From: an uncultured Erysipelotrichaceae bacterium
GTDB taxonomy: Bacteria > Bacillota_I > Bacilli_A > Erysipelotrichales > Erysipelotrichaceae
Length of the DNA stretch: 13,953 nucleotides
Assembly (NCBI GenBank): GCA_934699415.1
Contig: CAKUWO010000029.1
Location: forward strand, 1 to 13,953
Reading direction: 5' to 3'
Positions 6,827 to 13,356 of the stretch are shown in pieces. The position numbers and the translations under genes are program-made. The notes under the pieces are model-generated. The model was not told the origin of the DNA. It saw nothing but the letters and a program-made list of their open reading frames with translations, and did no database searches. Position 1 is the stretch's first letter; every line of letters begins with the position of its first letter.

Positions 6827-7473
6827 AAAAGAAGATTATGAATCTCTTGTTCGAAGAGGAAGAAGAAAAAGTGGTTGTTGGTGAAGGACCATTAAGAGAC
6901 ATCTCACAACCACGAAAGATAAATGAAGTTAAAAACGAAGTCAAACATATTGAATCAGATAAAACTTCAGAAATCAAAAAAGAAGAAAAGAAGAAACATT
7001 CTTCCTTTATTGATCTTGAAGAATTACAAGTTAGAAAAACAGTTAAAAAAGAAAAAGAAGTAGTAAAAGATAAACCATATGAATATCGTCCTGCTATTTC
7101 ACCAATTTTTGGTATTTTAGATAAAGATTCTAAAAATACAGTTTTATCTACTCCACAAATCAAAAAAGACAATACTGCCTCACTTCTTGGAACTATTTAT
7201 TCGCCATATTATGGTGTTATGTCCCAACAACCAATTATTAAAAAAGTAATGGAAACAGATCGAAAACCTAAAATCAATCGTATTGAAGATCCATTATCTG
7301 AAGAATTAAAAAAAGAATCAGCTTTTAATAATGCTAATCCAATTGAAATTAGTGTTCCTTCTGAACTTATTTCTAATCTTGAAAAAGATGTAAACCATTC
7401 ACTTGACGAAGTATTATCACAAGATGAAAATCAAGAAATCTCATTATTTGATGATTTATTTAAAGAGGACTAA
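6823..7473 (+). CDS. Charged, mostly disordered cytosolic protein encoded directly before murC
   Basis: 216 residues; not recognised. No signal peptide or membrane segment. Seen: a short hydrophobic N-terminus followed by a Glu run (11-15), Lys/Glu-rich disorder to about 85, then two similar short motifs, ISPIFGIL (92-99) and YSPYYGVM (126-133), in an otherwise hydrophilic chain. The acidic end is ISLFDDLFKED. The paired SP-x-(F/Y)-G motifs look like docking peptides and faintly recall the SPxYG segment I associate with N-terminal linkers of Bacilli DNA translocases; this is recollection, not a search result. The end QEISLF (204-209) loosely resembles a sliding-clamp-binding peptide, a weak lead. 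Translation is coupled to the upstream lipoprotein (four-base overlap, GAGGAG ribosome site inside that gene), and murC follows after two bases. A scaffold or regulator of wall synthesis or division is a guess from context. Confidence 0.8.
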   Translation: MKKKIMNLLFEEEEEKVVVGEGPLRDISQPRKINEVKNEVKHIESDKTSEIKKEEKKKHSSFIDLEELQVRKTVKKEKEVVKDKPYEYRPAISPIFGILDKDSKNTVLSTPQIKKDNTASLLGTIYSPYYGVMSQQPIIKKVMETDRKPKINRIEDPLSEELKKESAFNNANPIEISVPSELISNLEKDVNHSLDEVLSQDENQEISLFDDLFKED

Positions 7474-7475
7474 TT

Positions 7476-8783
7476 ATGTATTTTTTTATTGGTATTAAAG
7501 GTACAGGTATGGCAGCATTAGCCACAATGCTTCACGATATTGGTGAAGAAGTAAAAGGTAGTGACCTTGAAAAACATTTCTTTACCGAAGATGATTTAAT
7601 TAAACGTAATATTGAAATACTTCCTTTTGATCCTAAAAACATTAAAGATAATATGACGGTTATTATTGGTAATGCTTTTTTAGAAGACTTTCCAGAGGTT
7701 GTAGCTGCTAGAAATAATAAGACTTGTACTTGTTATCGCTATCATGAATTCTTAGGCAAATTAATGACTAATTATAAGTCTGTTACTGTATCAGGTTCTC
7801 ATGGTAAGACAACAACTACCACAATGCTCAAAGACGTCTTTTCTAAATTTAAAAAGACTGGATATTTAATTGGTGACGGTGAAGGATATTTAGATAAAGA
7901 TAGTGAATATCTTTGTGTTGAAGCTTGTGAATTTAGAAGACATTTCTTGGCTTATCATCCAGACTATGCCATTATTACTAATATTGAAATAGATCATGTT
8001 GACTATTTTAAAGATGAAGAAGATTACTTTAATGCTTATCAAGAATATGTAAGACAAGTGAAAGAAGCGGTTTTCTATAATGGCGATGATAAGTGGTGTC
8101 AAAAGTTAGAATTTAATGATTTGCCTCATTTCTCTTTCGGTTTTGAAGAAACTAATGATTTTAGGCCTATCAATATGGAAGAGATTGATAATCATATGGC
8201 TTTTGATTTTACTTTTAGAGGACAATTCGTAGCTCATTATGTATTACCGTTTGCTGAAAAACATCTTATTTATGATGCAATGGCTGTGATGGCTTTAGCT
8301 ACTATCTTATGTTTTAATCCTCAAGGTGTTGAATTAGCTTTAAGCCATTATATTTCACCTAAGAGAAGATTTAAGGTTGAAATGTTTAACGATTATGTTT
8401 TTGTTGATGATTATGCTCATCATCCAACCGAAGTAGCAGTTACACTAGAAACTGCTAAGCATCGATATAAAGATAAAGAAATAATTGCTATCTTTAAGCC
8501 GCATCGTGCATCACGTGTATATCATTTTGCAGAAGAATTTAAGAAAGCTTTATTAAAAGCTGATAAGGTATATTTATTAGATTTTACAAGTATTGATGAT
8601 AAACAAGATGGTACTGATATTGATATTACCTATCTTGCCAATATGATTCCAGGTTCAATAATTTTAAGCGAAGATGAAAAGGGAGCTGAAATCTTAGCAA
8701 AACATAAAAATGCATGTTTTGTCTTTATGTCTAGTAAAGATATTTATCATTTAGCAGAAAAAACGAAGAATCTTTTGAAATAA
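7476..8783 (+). CDS. murC: MurC: UDP-N-acetylmuramate--L-alanine ligase
   Basis: Cytoplasmic ligase that adds L-alanine to UDP-MurNAc, the first stem-peptide step. The 435 residues match the short Bacilli form. Seen: N-terminal nucleotide fold with FFIGIKGTGMAALA (3-16) and VKGSD (26-30), P-loop SGSHGKTTTT (106-115), EACEFRRHF (149-157) typical of MurC, TNIEIDHVDYF (168-178), then the C-terminal domain with KRRFKVE and DDYAHHPTEV. Ribosome site AGAGGA lies eight bases before the ATG. It is last in the unit with the acidic-tail lipoprotein and the disordered protein; a new promoter follows. The downstream neighbours reproduce a known Bacilli gene order. Nothing is missing in the active-site motifs. 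Confidence 0.97.
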   Translation: MYFFIGIKGTGMAALATMLHDIGEEVKGSDLEKHFFTEDDLIKRNIEILPFDPKNIKDNMTVIIGNAFLEDFPEVVAARNNKTCTCYRYHEFLGKLMTNYKSVTVSGSHGKTTTTTMLKDVFSKFKKTGYLIGDGEGYLDKDSEYLCVEACEFRRHFLAYHPDYAIITNIEIDHVDYFKDEEDYFNAYQEYVRQVKEAVFYNGDDKWCQKLEFNDLPHFSFGFEETNDFRPINMEEIDNHMAFDFTFRGQFVAHYVLPFAEKHLIYDAMAVMALATILCFNPQGVELALSHYISPKRRFKVEMFNDYVFVDDYAHHPTEVAVTLETAKHRYKDKEIIAIFKPHRASRVYHFAEEFKKALLKADKVYLLDFTSIDDKQDGTDIDITYLANMIPGSIILSEDEKGAEILAKHKNACFVFMSSKDIYHLAEKTKNLLK

Positions 8784-8799
8784 ATTATTTAATAATTTA
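8781..8799. repeat. Perfect A/T-only palindrome at the murC stop
   Basis: TAAATTATT (8781-8789), one T, then AATAATTTA (8791-8799); the left arm contains the murC stop. With no G or C the hairpin would be weak and no clean T run follows, so it is a doubtful terminator. It abuts the TTTACATT repeats and may belong to the same regulatory region. Confidence 0.4.
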
Positions 8800-8838
8800 C
8801 ATTTGTAAGCCTTTACATTGTAAAAAATTTACATTATG
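8796..8838. promoter_or_regulatory. Three TTTACATT repeats, two of them dyads: candidate operator upstream of the ytxG-like promoter
   Basis: TTTACATTTGTAA (8796-8808), TTTACATTGTAAA (8812-8824) and TTTACATTATG (8828-8838) begin 16 bases apart. The first contains TTACA-TT-TGTAA and the second TTTACA-T-TGTAAA, both perfect inverted repeats; the third is only partly symmetric and runs into the extended -10. The regular 16-base phasing suggests repeated protein binding on a similar DNA face. The first dyad fits TACA-N2-TGTA, the core bound by BlaI/MecI/CopY-type repressors, but the second has a one-base centre, so the family is not assigned. Confidence 0.45.
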
Positions 8839-8845
8839 TTAGAAT
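8837..8845 (+). promoter_or_regulatory. Extended -10 promoter of the DUF948 / repeat-protein / ccpA unit
   Basis: TGT-TAGAAT, identical to the nine bases at 6032-6040. A possible -35 TTGTAA (8819-8824, 15-base spacer) overlaps the second dyad. A start near 8852 would leave a short leader with the ribosome site at 8860-8864. Confidence 0.55.
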
Positions 8846-8859
8846 AACAAAGGGAAAGT

Positions 8860-8864
8860 GAGGG
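8860..8864 (+). promoter_or_regulatory. Ribosome binding site fixing the ytxG-like start
   Basis: GAGGG lies five bases before ATG 8870. The in-frame GTG at 8858 would place the start inside this site, so 8870 is chosen. Confidence 0.7.
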
Positions 8865-8869
8865 TTATT

Positions 8870-9295
8870 ATGGACGCTTTTATCATTGCTTCAAGTGCAT
8901 TATCTGAACAACTATTACCAATTCTTGGTTTAGTCGCACTTATTGTTTTAATTATTGTTTTAGCTAATTTAAATACACTTATTAAAAATGCTATTAAGAC
9001 AGTTGAAAAGACTGATAATACTTTCAAACTAGTCGATACAAGCATCGAAAAGATGCAAGCTCCTTTAGATACAGTAACTAAGATTTCTAAAGGAATTGAT
9101 GAAGGTTATGATGCTGGAATTAAAGCTAGTGCTGAACTTAAAGATTATCTTGTAAAAAATAAAGCTGTTATAGCCGAGAAGGTTAGCTCTGTTGTAGAAA
9201 AAACAGGGGAAACAATCAATACCCTCAAAACGAAAGCTACAGCTCACAAAACAGAAACAAAGGTTCCAGGACCTGAAGATATCATAGGAGATTAA
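8870..9295 (+). CDS. DUF948/YtxG-like membrane-anchored helical protein
   Basis: 141 residues. Seen: a short extracytoplasmic N-terminus, one membrane helix at about 14-33, then a long amphipathic helical region with no Cys or Trp, ending in a hydrophilic tail rich in Lys and Thr. This layout (N-terminal anchor, then repeated polar helix like KTVEKTDNTFKLVDTSIEKM) matches DUF948 proteins, including B. subtilis YtxG, a general-stress protein encoded directly after murC. Gene order supports the match. Molecular function of the family is unknown. The next gene starts two bases after the stop, so the two are coexpressed and might act together at the membrane. The upstream region carries an extended -10 and a candidate operator. 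Confidence 0.75.
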   Translation: MDAFIIASSALSEQLLPILGLVALIVLIIVLANLNTLIKNAIKTVEKTDNTFKLVDTSIEKMQAPLDTVTKISKGIDEGYDAGIKASAELKDYLVKNKAVIAEKVSSVVEKTGETINTLKTKATAHKTETKVPGPEDIIGD

Positions 9296-9297
9296 TT

Positions 9298-10413
9298 ATG
9301 ACAGATGAAGAGAAGAAAGAACTTCAAGAATCAATAGATCATACTATCGAAAGTATGCAACACAACATCGAAGAACTTCATAAACAAGCAGATGAAATTG
9401 AAGATGGCGAAAGCGCATCTAAAGCTAATGAAATTGTTGATAAAGTAGCTGATTCTTTTAACGTTGCAATTGATAAATTATCATTTTTACTTGATGGCTC
9501 CGAAAGCCTTGATTATTTAAATAAGAGTCTTTCTTTTATCCAGGAGAAGAGTAAAGAAGCTAGCTCTTTTGCAGCTTCTAAGATAGAAGAATTAAAGGAA
9601 AGCTATAAGGAAAGTGATATCCCATCAAAAATTGAAGAAGCTAAAAATTATGCTTCTGATAAGCTTGATGAATTAAAAGAAAATTATGAAGAAAGTGGCA
9701 TTCCTGAAAAGATTGATGAAGCTGTTGAAAACACTAAGGAATTAGGATTAAAAGTTGGCAATGCAATCAACGAAAAGATTGATAATGTAGCTGATGGTGA
9801 ACTTGATGAAATAGCTAAAGAAGCTGGTGATTATGCTTCAAATAAATTTGAAGCATTAAAGGAAAGCTATAAAGAAAGTGACATTTCTGAAAAGATTGAT
9901 GAAGCTAAAACTTTTGTTTCTGAAAAATATGAAGAGTTAAAAGATAGCTACAAAGAAAGTGATATCCCATCAAAAATTGAAGAAGCAAAGAAATTTGCTA
10001 CTAATAAGCTTGATGACTTAAAAGAAAGCTATGAGCAAAGTGGGATTCCTCAAGCTATTGAAGACGCTAAGACATATGTAACAGAAAAATATGAAGATTT
10101 AAAAGATAGTTATAACGAAAGCGAACTTCCTGAAAAGATAGATGAAGCAATTGAAAGTACTAAAGAATTAAGTCTTAAAGTTGGTACGGCAATTAATGAA
10201 ACAATCGATAATGCATTAGATAGCGAAACAACTACAAAACTTTTTAATAAAGTTAGTGATGTTAAAGAACAATTTATAGGAAAGATTACTGATTTAAAAG
10301 AAAGTGATGAAATCGATAAATTATTTACGACAATTAAATCTAATGGTGAAGTATTCTTAAATAAGGCTGAAAAAATTATTAAAATTATTCTTGATAAAGA
10401 GAGTAATAATTAA
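9298..10413 (+). CDS. Helical 27-residue-repeat protein in the ytxH position
   Basis: 371 residues, no signal peptide or membrane helix, very rich in Lys, Glu, Asp and Ser, no Cys or Trp. Seen: a helical N-terminal part (1-90), then six copies of a 27-residue unit starting near 91, 118, 179, 206, 233 and 260, consensus (F/Y)-A-S-x-K-x-(E/D)-E-L-K-E-S-Y-K-E-S, then (D/G)-I-P-x-K-I-(E/D)-E-A-K. Copies 2 and 6 are followed by the same extension, TKEL-x-LKVG-x-AIN-E. Each unit is likely a helix, a turn at the Ile-Pro and another helix, giving an elongated rod. It resembles stress-related apolipoprotein/LEA-like or YtxH-type proteins only in composition; no family is claimed. Ribosome site AGGAGA precedes the ATG. 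Its stop overlaps the ATG of the ccpA-like gene by one base (TAATG). Confidence 0.8.
   Translation: MTDEEKKELQESIDHTIESMQHNIEELHKQADEIEDGESASKANEIVDKVADSFNVAIDKLSFLLDGSESLDYLNKSLSFIQEKSKEASSFAASKIEELKESYKESDIPSKIEEAKNYASDKLDELKENYEESGIPEKIDEAVENTKELGLKVGNAINEKIDNVADGELDEIAKEAGDYASNKFEALKESYKESDISEKIDEAKTFVSEKYEELKDSYKESDIPSKIEEAKKFATNKLDDLKESYEQSGIPQAIEDAKTYVTEKYEDLKDSYNESELPEKIDEAIESTKELSLKVGTAINETIDNALDSETTTKLFNKVSDVKEQFIGKITDLKESDEIDKLFTTIKSNGEVFLNKAEKIIKIILDKESNN
9568..10155 (+). repeat. Coding tandem repeats, six units of 81 bases in two blocks
   Basis: The six 27-residue units occupy 9568-9648, 9649-9729, 9832-9912, 9913-9993, 9994-10074 and 10075-10155; a 102-base insert separates the second and third. 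Units 1 and 4 share an identical 32-base run (9610-9641 and 9955-9986), and units 2/5 and the ends of 2/6 also match, pointing to block duplication and recombination rather than even unit-by-unit growth. Confidence 0.85.
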
Positions 10414-11402
10414 TGAAGAGAGTAACAATTTATGATGTTGCAACAGAAGCTGGAGTTTCTTTGGCTACTGTATCGCGAGTCATTAATGATTCAACTGTTG
10501 TTAAAGAAAGCACCAAAAGAAAAGTAGAAGAAGCAATTATGCGTTTAGGTTATAAACCTAATGCAATTGCTCAAGGCTTAGCCTTACAAAAGACAACAAT
10601 GATTGGTCTTATTGTGCCTGAAACCTCTTTTACTTATACTGGACAAGTAATCAATGGCCTATTAGATGTTTCAAAGATTTATAACTATAATGTTGTTTTA
10701 CATACCATTACTGATGGTATTTCCGATGTTGACAAGATTATTGATGTCATTATTAAATCAAGAGTAGATGGTGTTATTATTTACTCTGACAAGATTGGGG
10801 ATGAAGCTATTAATACATTAAATGAATATAATATTCCAATTGTTGTTATTGGTAAAAAGATTTCAGCTGAAAGAATATGTTCGGTTTATGTAGATGTTGA
10901 AAAAGCAATTTATGAGCTTGTAATTCAATATCTTGATAAAGGTATTAGAGATATTGCAGTATTACAAGATCGTAAAAATGAAGCATCATCTCATTCGATG
11001 GTAGCAGGTGCTAAAAAAGCTTTTGAAGAAAAAGGTTTAACATTTGATAATTACATCCCTATTCCAAAAGAAGAAAGATCTAGCTATCGTTTCTTAGAAA
11101 AATATTTTAAGGAACATAAACATCAATTGTTAATCGTTAACCGTGATTCTCAAGCAATGGCAACTTTAAACGCAGCTAAAGAAAATGGTATTAAAGTACC
11201 TGAAGATATGGAGGTTGTATGTGCTATTGATACGAAGTATAATTCAATGGTACGACCTACAATATCTGCTTATACTGCTCCGGCATACGATTTAGGAGCC
11301 GTTGGCATGCGTTTAATGACCAAGATGCTTCAAGATGAAGTAGTAGATGATAAAGAAAAACGCTTAACTTATTTATTTGTAGCACGTGGTACAACGAAAT
11401 AA
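10413..11402 (+). CDS. ccpA: LacI-family regulator, probable catabolite control protein CcpA
   Basis: 329 residues, the normal LacI/GalR length. Seen: an N-terminal helix-turn-helix opening VTIYDVATEAGVSLATVSRV (4-23), the hinge helix NAIAQGLA near 50-57, then a periplasmic-binding-protein-like core. The C-terminal part has MVRPTISAYTAPAYDLGAVG followed by MRLMTKML, close to the B. subtilis CcpA region [26 protein letters not shown] that contacts HPr-Ser46-P. CcpA controls carbon catabolite repression through cre sites. The place between a YtxG/YtxH-like pair and tyrS agrees with Bacilli gene order. Its ATG overlaps the previous stop by one base, so it is coexpressed with the two helical proteins. 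No convincing cre site is visible here. A paralogous LacI regulator for a sugar operon is the alternative, but no sugar genes are adjacent. Confidence 0.82.
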   Translation: MKRVTIYDVATEAGVSLATVSRVINDSTVVKESTKRKVEEAIMRLGYKPNAIAQGLALQKTTMIGLIVPETSFTYTGQVINGLLDVSKIYNYNVVLHTITDGISDVDKIIDVIIKSRVDGVIIYSDKIGDEAINTLNEYNIPIVVIGKKISAERICSVYVDVEKAIYELVIQYLDKGIRDIAVLQDRKNEASSHSMVAGAKKAFEEKGLTFDNYIPIPKEERSSYRFLEKYFKEHKHQLLIVNRDSQAMATLNAAKENGIKVPEDMEVVCAIDTKYNSMVRPTISAYTAPAYDLGAVGMRLMTKMLQDEVVDDKEKRLTYLFVARGTTK

Positions 11403-11594
11403 AGACGATGAAGAGAAATAGTAAAGCATAATTTCAATTGTAGAGAGTCTCTGCTTGGTGAAAAGAGATATGATAATGCTTGAATACAACTTGGAGTTTC
11501 TTATTGCAAAGATAAGACGTTACTCGCGTTAAGAGAATCAAGTAATAAATAAAGGTGGGACCTCGCAATAGCGACCTTTGGTTCTACCTTTTTT
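11403..11594 (+). promoter_or_regulatory. Tyrosine T-box riboswitch controlling tyrS
   Basis: This fills the 214-base gap before tyrS. Seen: Stem I start with the AGTA bulge (11420-11423), a distal hairpin TCTCT (11448-11452) / AGAGA (11464-11468) with loop GCTTGGTGAAA, specifier loop ...TTGAA-TAC-AAC with UAC (Tyr) at 11485-11487, and a Stem III hairpin TCTTAT/ATAAGA (11499-11517). The antiterminator is AAAGG (11551-11555), the seven-base bulge TGGGACC (11556-11562), TCGC-AATA-GCGA (11563-11574) and CCTTT (11575-11579). Uncharged tRNA-Tyr should pair at the UAC codon and, through its 3' end, with the UGGN bulge to prevent termination. The N position is G, unexpected for a tRNA with A73. The leader starts right after the ccpA-like stop; no clear promoter of its own was found, so it may be fed by readthrough. 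Confidence 0.93.
11551..11594 (+). terminator. T-box intrinsic terminator, competing with the antiterminator
   Basis: AAAGGTGGGACC (11551-11562) can pair with GGTTCTACCTTT (11580-11591) in a 12-base stem with two G-U pairs, enclosing the small TCGC/GCGA hairpin, and is followed by a T run to 11594. The left arm is shared with the antiterminator, as expected for a T-box switch. Confidence 0.88.
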
Positions 11595-11600
11595 ATGTTT

Positions 11601-11606
11601 AGGAGG
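11601..11606 (+). promoter_or_regulatory. Ribosome binding site of tyrS
   Basis: AGGAGG ten bases before ATG 11617. It rules out the in-frame TTG at 11578, which lies inside the T-box terminator. Confidence 0.85.
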
Positions 11607-11616
11607 GAATATTGAA

Positions 11617-12843
11617 ATGGGTATTTATGAAGAACTTGAATGGCGTGGATTAATTAAGGATGTATCCTCACCAGAATTAAAAGAGAAATTAAATAAAGGA
11701 GGAATGACTTTTTATATTGGTACAGATCCTACCGGGGATTCATTACATATTGGCCATTATTCATCGTTTTTAATTTCTAGAAGGCTTAAAGCAGCCGGTC
11801 ATCATCCAATCTTATTAGTTGGTGGTGGTACTGGTTTAATTGGAGATCCGAAGCCAGAATCAGAAAGACCAATGATTACTTATGAGCAGGTTAAACATAA
11901 CTTTGATTGTTTAAAAAAACAAGCCGAAGATATCTTTGGCTTTGAAGTAGTTAATAACTATGATTGGATTAAAGATATTGATATCGTTTCTTTTTTAAGA
12001 GACTATGGTAAATACTTTAATGTTTCATATATGTTAAACAAAGATATTGTTGCTAGAAGACTTGAAGAGGGTATTACTTATTGTGAATTCTCTTATATGA
12101 TTTTACAGGCTTTAGACTTTGAACATTTATTCCGTGAAAAGAATTGTACCTTACAATGCGCAGGTCAAGACCAATGGGGCAATATTACAGCTGGTTTAGA
12201 ATTAATCCGTAAGAAAGATGGACAAGAAGCTTATGGCTTTACAATGCCTCTTTTAACTAAATCAGATGGTACAAAATTTGGTAAAACTAATGGCAAAGCC
12301 ATTTGGTTAGATGCTAACAAGACATCATCTTATGAAATGTATCAATTCTTTATCAATTCTGAAGATAGTAAAGTAATTGATTATCTTAAATTCTTAACTT
12401 TCCTTTCCAAAGAAGAAATTGAAGCATTAGAAGAGTCTAATAAGAATGAGCCACATCTTCGTAATGCTCATAAAGCTTTAGCACATGCAGTTATTGCTGA
12501 TTTAAGAGGTGAAGAAGCATATGAAGAAGCTGTTAGAATTTCTGAAACATTCTTTGGTGGTGATATCAAAACATTAAGTGAAAAGGAGATTAATGATGTT
12601 GTAAGCACATTGACCTCTACCGAATTAAAAGAAGATCTTAATCTTGTTGATGCTTTGATTTTAGCTGATGTATGTAAGTCTAAAAGAGAAGCAAGAGAGT
12701 TAATTAGTGGCAATTCAATTAGCTTAAATGGTGAGAAAGTAACAGATCCTAATTTCATTCTTAATCAAGATTCAGCACTCTACAACAATCTTTTTATCTT
12801 ACGCAAGGGTAAGAAAAACTATTTTGTCTTAAAACGAATCTAA
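11617..12843 (+). CDS. tyrS: TyrS: tyrosyl-tRNA synthetase
   Basis: Class I aminoacyl-tRNA synthetase charging tRNA-Tyr; 408 residues, normal for bacteria. Seen: TFYIGTDPTGDSLHIGHYSS with HIGH at 44-47, GGGTGLIGDP near 69-78, the tyrosine-site stretch YCEFSYMILQALDF, AGQDQWGNI, the KMSKS-equivalent KFGKT at 220-224, and a C-terminal S4 RNA-binding domain from about 345 with LVDALILADVCKSKREAREL and SLNGEKV. The class signature here ends in Thr (KFGKT) where most TyrRS have KFGKS. Expression is under the T-box leader. The stop is directly followed by the -10 of the next lipoprotein gene, without a terminator between. Confidence 0.98.
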   Translation: MGIYEELEWRGLIKDVSSPELKEKLNKGGMTFYIGTDPTGDSLHIGHYSSFLISRRLKAAGHHPILLVGGGTGLIGDPKPESERPMITYEQVKHNFDCLKKQAEDIFGFEVVNNYDWIKDIDIVSFLRDYGKYFNVSYMLNKDIVARRLEEGITYCEFSYMILQALDFEHLFREKNCTLQCAGQDQWGNITAGLELIRKKDGQEAYGFTMPLLTKSDGTKFGKTNGKAIWLDANKTSSYEMYQFFINSEDSKVIDYLKFLTFLSKEEIEALEESNKNEPHLRNAHKALAHAVIADLRGEEAYEEAVRISETFFGGDIKTLSEKEINDVVSTLTSTELKEDLNLVDALILADVCKSKREARELISGNSISLNGEKVTDPNFILNQDSALYNNLFILRKGKKNYFVLKRI

Positions 12844-12849
12844 TATAAT
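12844..12849 (+). promoter_or_regulatory. Consensus -10 just after tyrS, probable near-leaderless promoter
   Basis: TATAAT starts at the base after the tyrS stop and lies nine bases before ATG 12859. A start five to seven bases downstream would leave at most a few untranslated bases. No Shine-Dalgarno lies in between; a second TATAAG (12849-12854) overlaps it. The -35 is unclear. Confidence 0.4.
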
Positions 12850-12858
12850 ATAAGTATT

Positions 12859-13356
12859 ATGAAGAAAGTTTTAATTTTATTATGTCTTTTATTTACCCTT
12901 TTTGGATGCAGCAATCCATTAAAGAGTAATAAAGATGATCCAGGTAAACGTTATTTAGATATGGCTGCTTTAGCTAGATCTTATGAAGAGCCTAAAAAAA
13001 GTGCTGATATGTTTGATTTAAGAGGAGAAATAGCCAAAACCGATGAAGGTTATCGTTATTATGTTTTTATCGATAATCCTCGCAGCGCTCTTTATAATAT
13101 CAAAGCAATTGCAGTTGAAGATAATAGTGACTATACCAAGAATATGGCAGCTAATATCGGTATTTTTGAAACTAAAAGATATAATATGATTCCTAATCAA
13201 TCTAAAGTAGAAGATGGTTATGTTTCAGGTATTTCTATTTCTGGTATTTCAAGTAATAGTCAAATTAATTTACGTGTTTTAGTACAACGGGAAAATAAAG
13301 ATGCATCTGTTATTAATCGTGATTGTTATATTCTGGAGCTAGAATATGGCAAATAA
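12859..13356 (+). CDS. Small lipoprotein of unknown function next to a flippase gene
   Basis: 165 residues; family not recognised. Seen: a type II signal peptide with lipobox LFGC, lipid cysteine C17, a polar linker to about residue 30, then a domain with alternating beta-like segments (GYRYYVFIDNP, NIKAIAVED, GYVSGISISGISS, QINLRVLVQRE) ending in CYILELEYGK. This suggests a beta-sandwich of about 110 residues on the outer membrane face. It has a second cysteine near the end, unpaired apart from the lipid cysteine. The final 11 bases overlap the start of the flippase gene, so the two are translationally coupled and could act together. It has no Shine-Dalgarno, but a consensus -10 nine bases upstream. 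Binding of a polysaccharide or wall component is possible but unsupported. Confidence 0.82.
   Translation: MKKVLILLCLLFTLFGCSNPLKSNKDDPGKRYLDMAALARSYEEPKKSADMFDLRGEIAKTDEGYRYYVFIDNPRSALYNIKAIAVEDNSDYTKNMAANIGIFETKRYNMIPNQSKVEDGYVSGISISGISSNSQINLRVLVQRENKDASVINRDCYILELEYGK

Noticed and set aside
7434..7470. Beta-clamp-binding peptide QEISLF at the end of the disordered protein
   Set aside because: It is one short degenerate match in an acidic tail, with no link to replication in the neighbourhood; mentioned only as a weak lead.
8781..8799. Terminator after murC
   Set aside because: The palindrome has only A and T, so the RNA stem would be weak, and the following bases are not a T run.
8796..8808. 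Definite BlaI/MecI/CopY operator
   Set aside because: Only the first dyad has the two-base centre, and no such repressor, beta-lactamase or copper gene is in the window; kept as an unassigned candidate operator.
9568..10155. Regular DNA repeats resembling a CRISPR or satellite array
   Set aside because: The units are in frame, diverge mostly at silent or similar codons and encode one continuous helical protein; there are no constant repeats with unique spacers.
10413..11616. cre sites for CcpA autoregulation
   Set aside because: I scanned the regions before 8870, 10413 and 11617 for the TGNAANCGNWWNCA pattern and saw no convincing match.
12468..12758. Antisense reading frame within tyrS
   Set aside because: It lies wholly inside tyrS on the other strand, has no ribosome site or recognisable domain, and is explained by the codon bias of the real gene.
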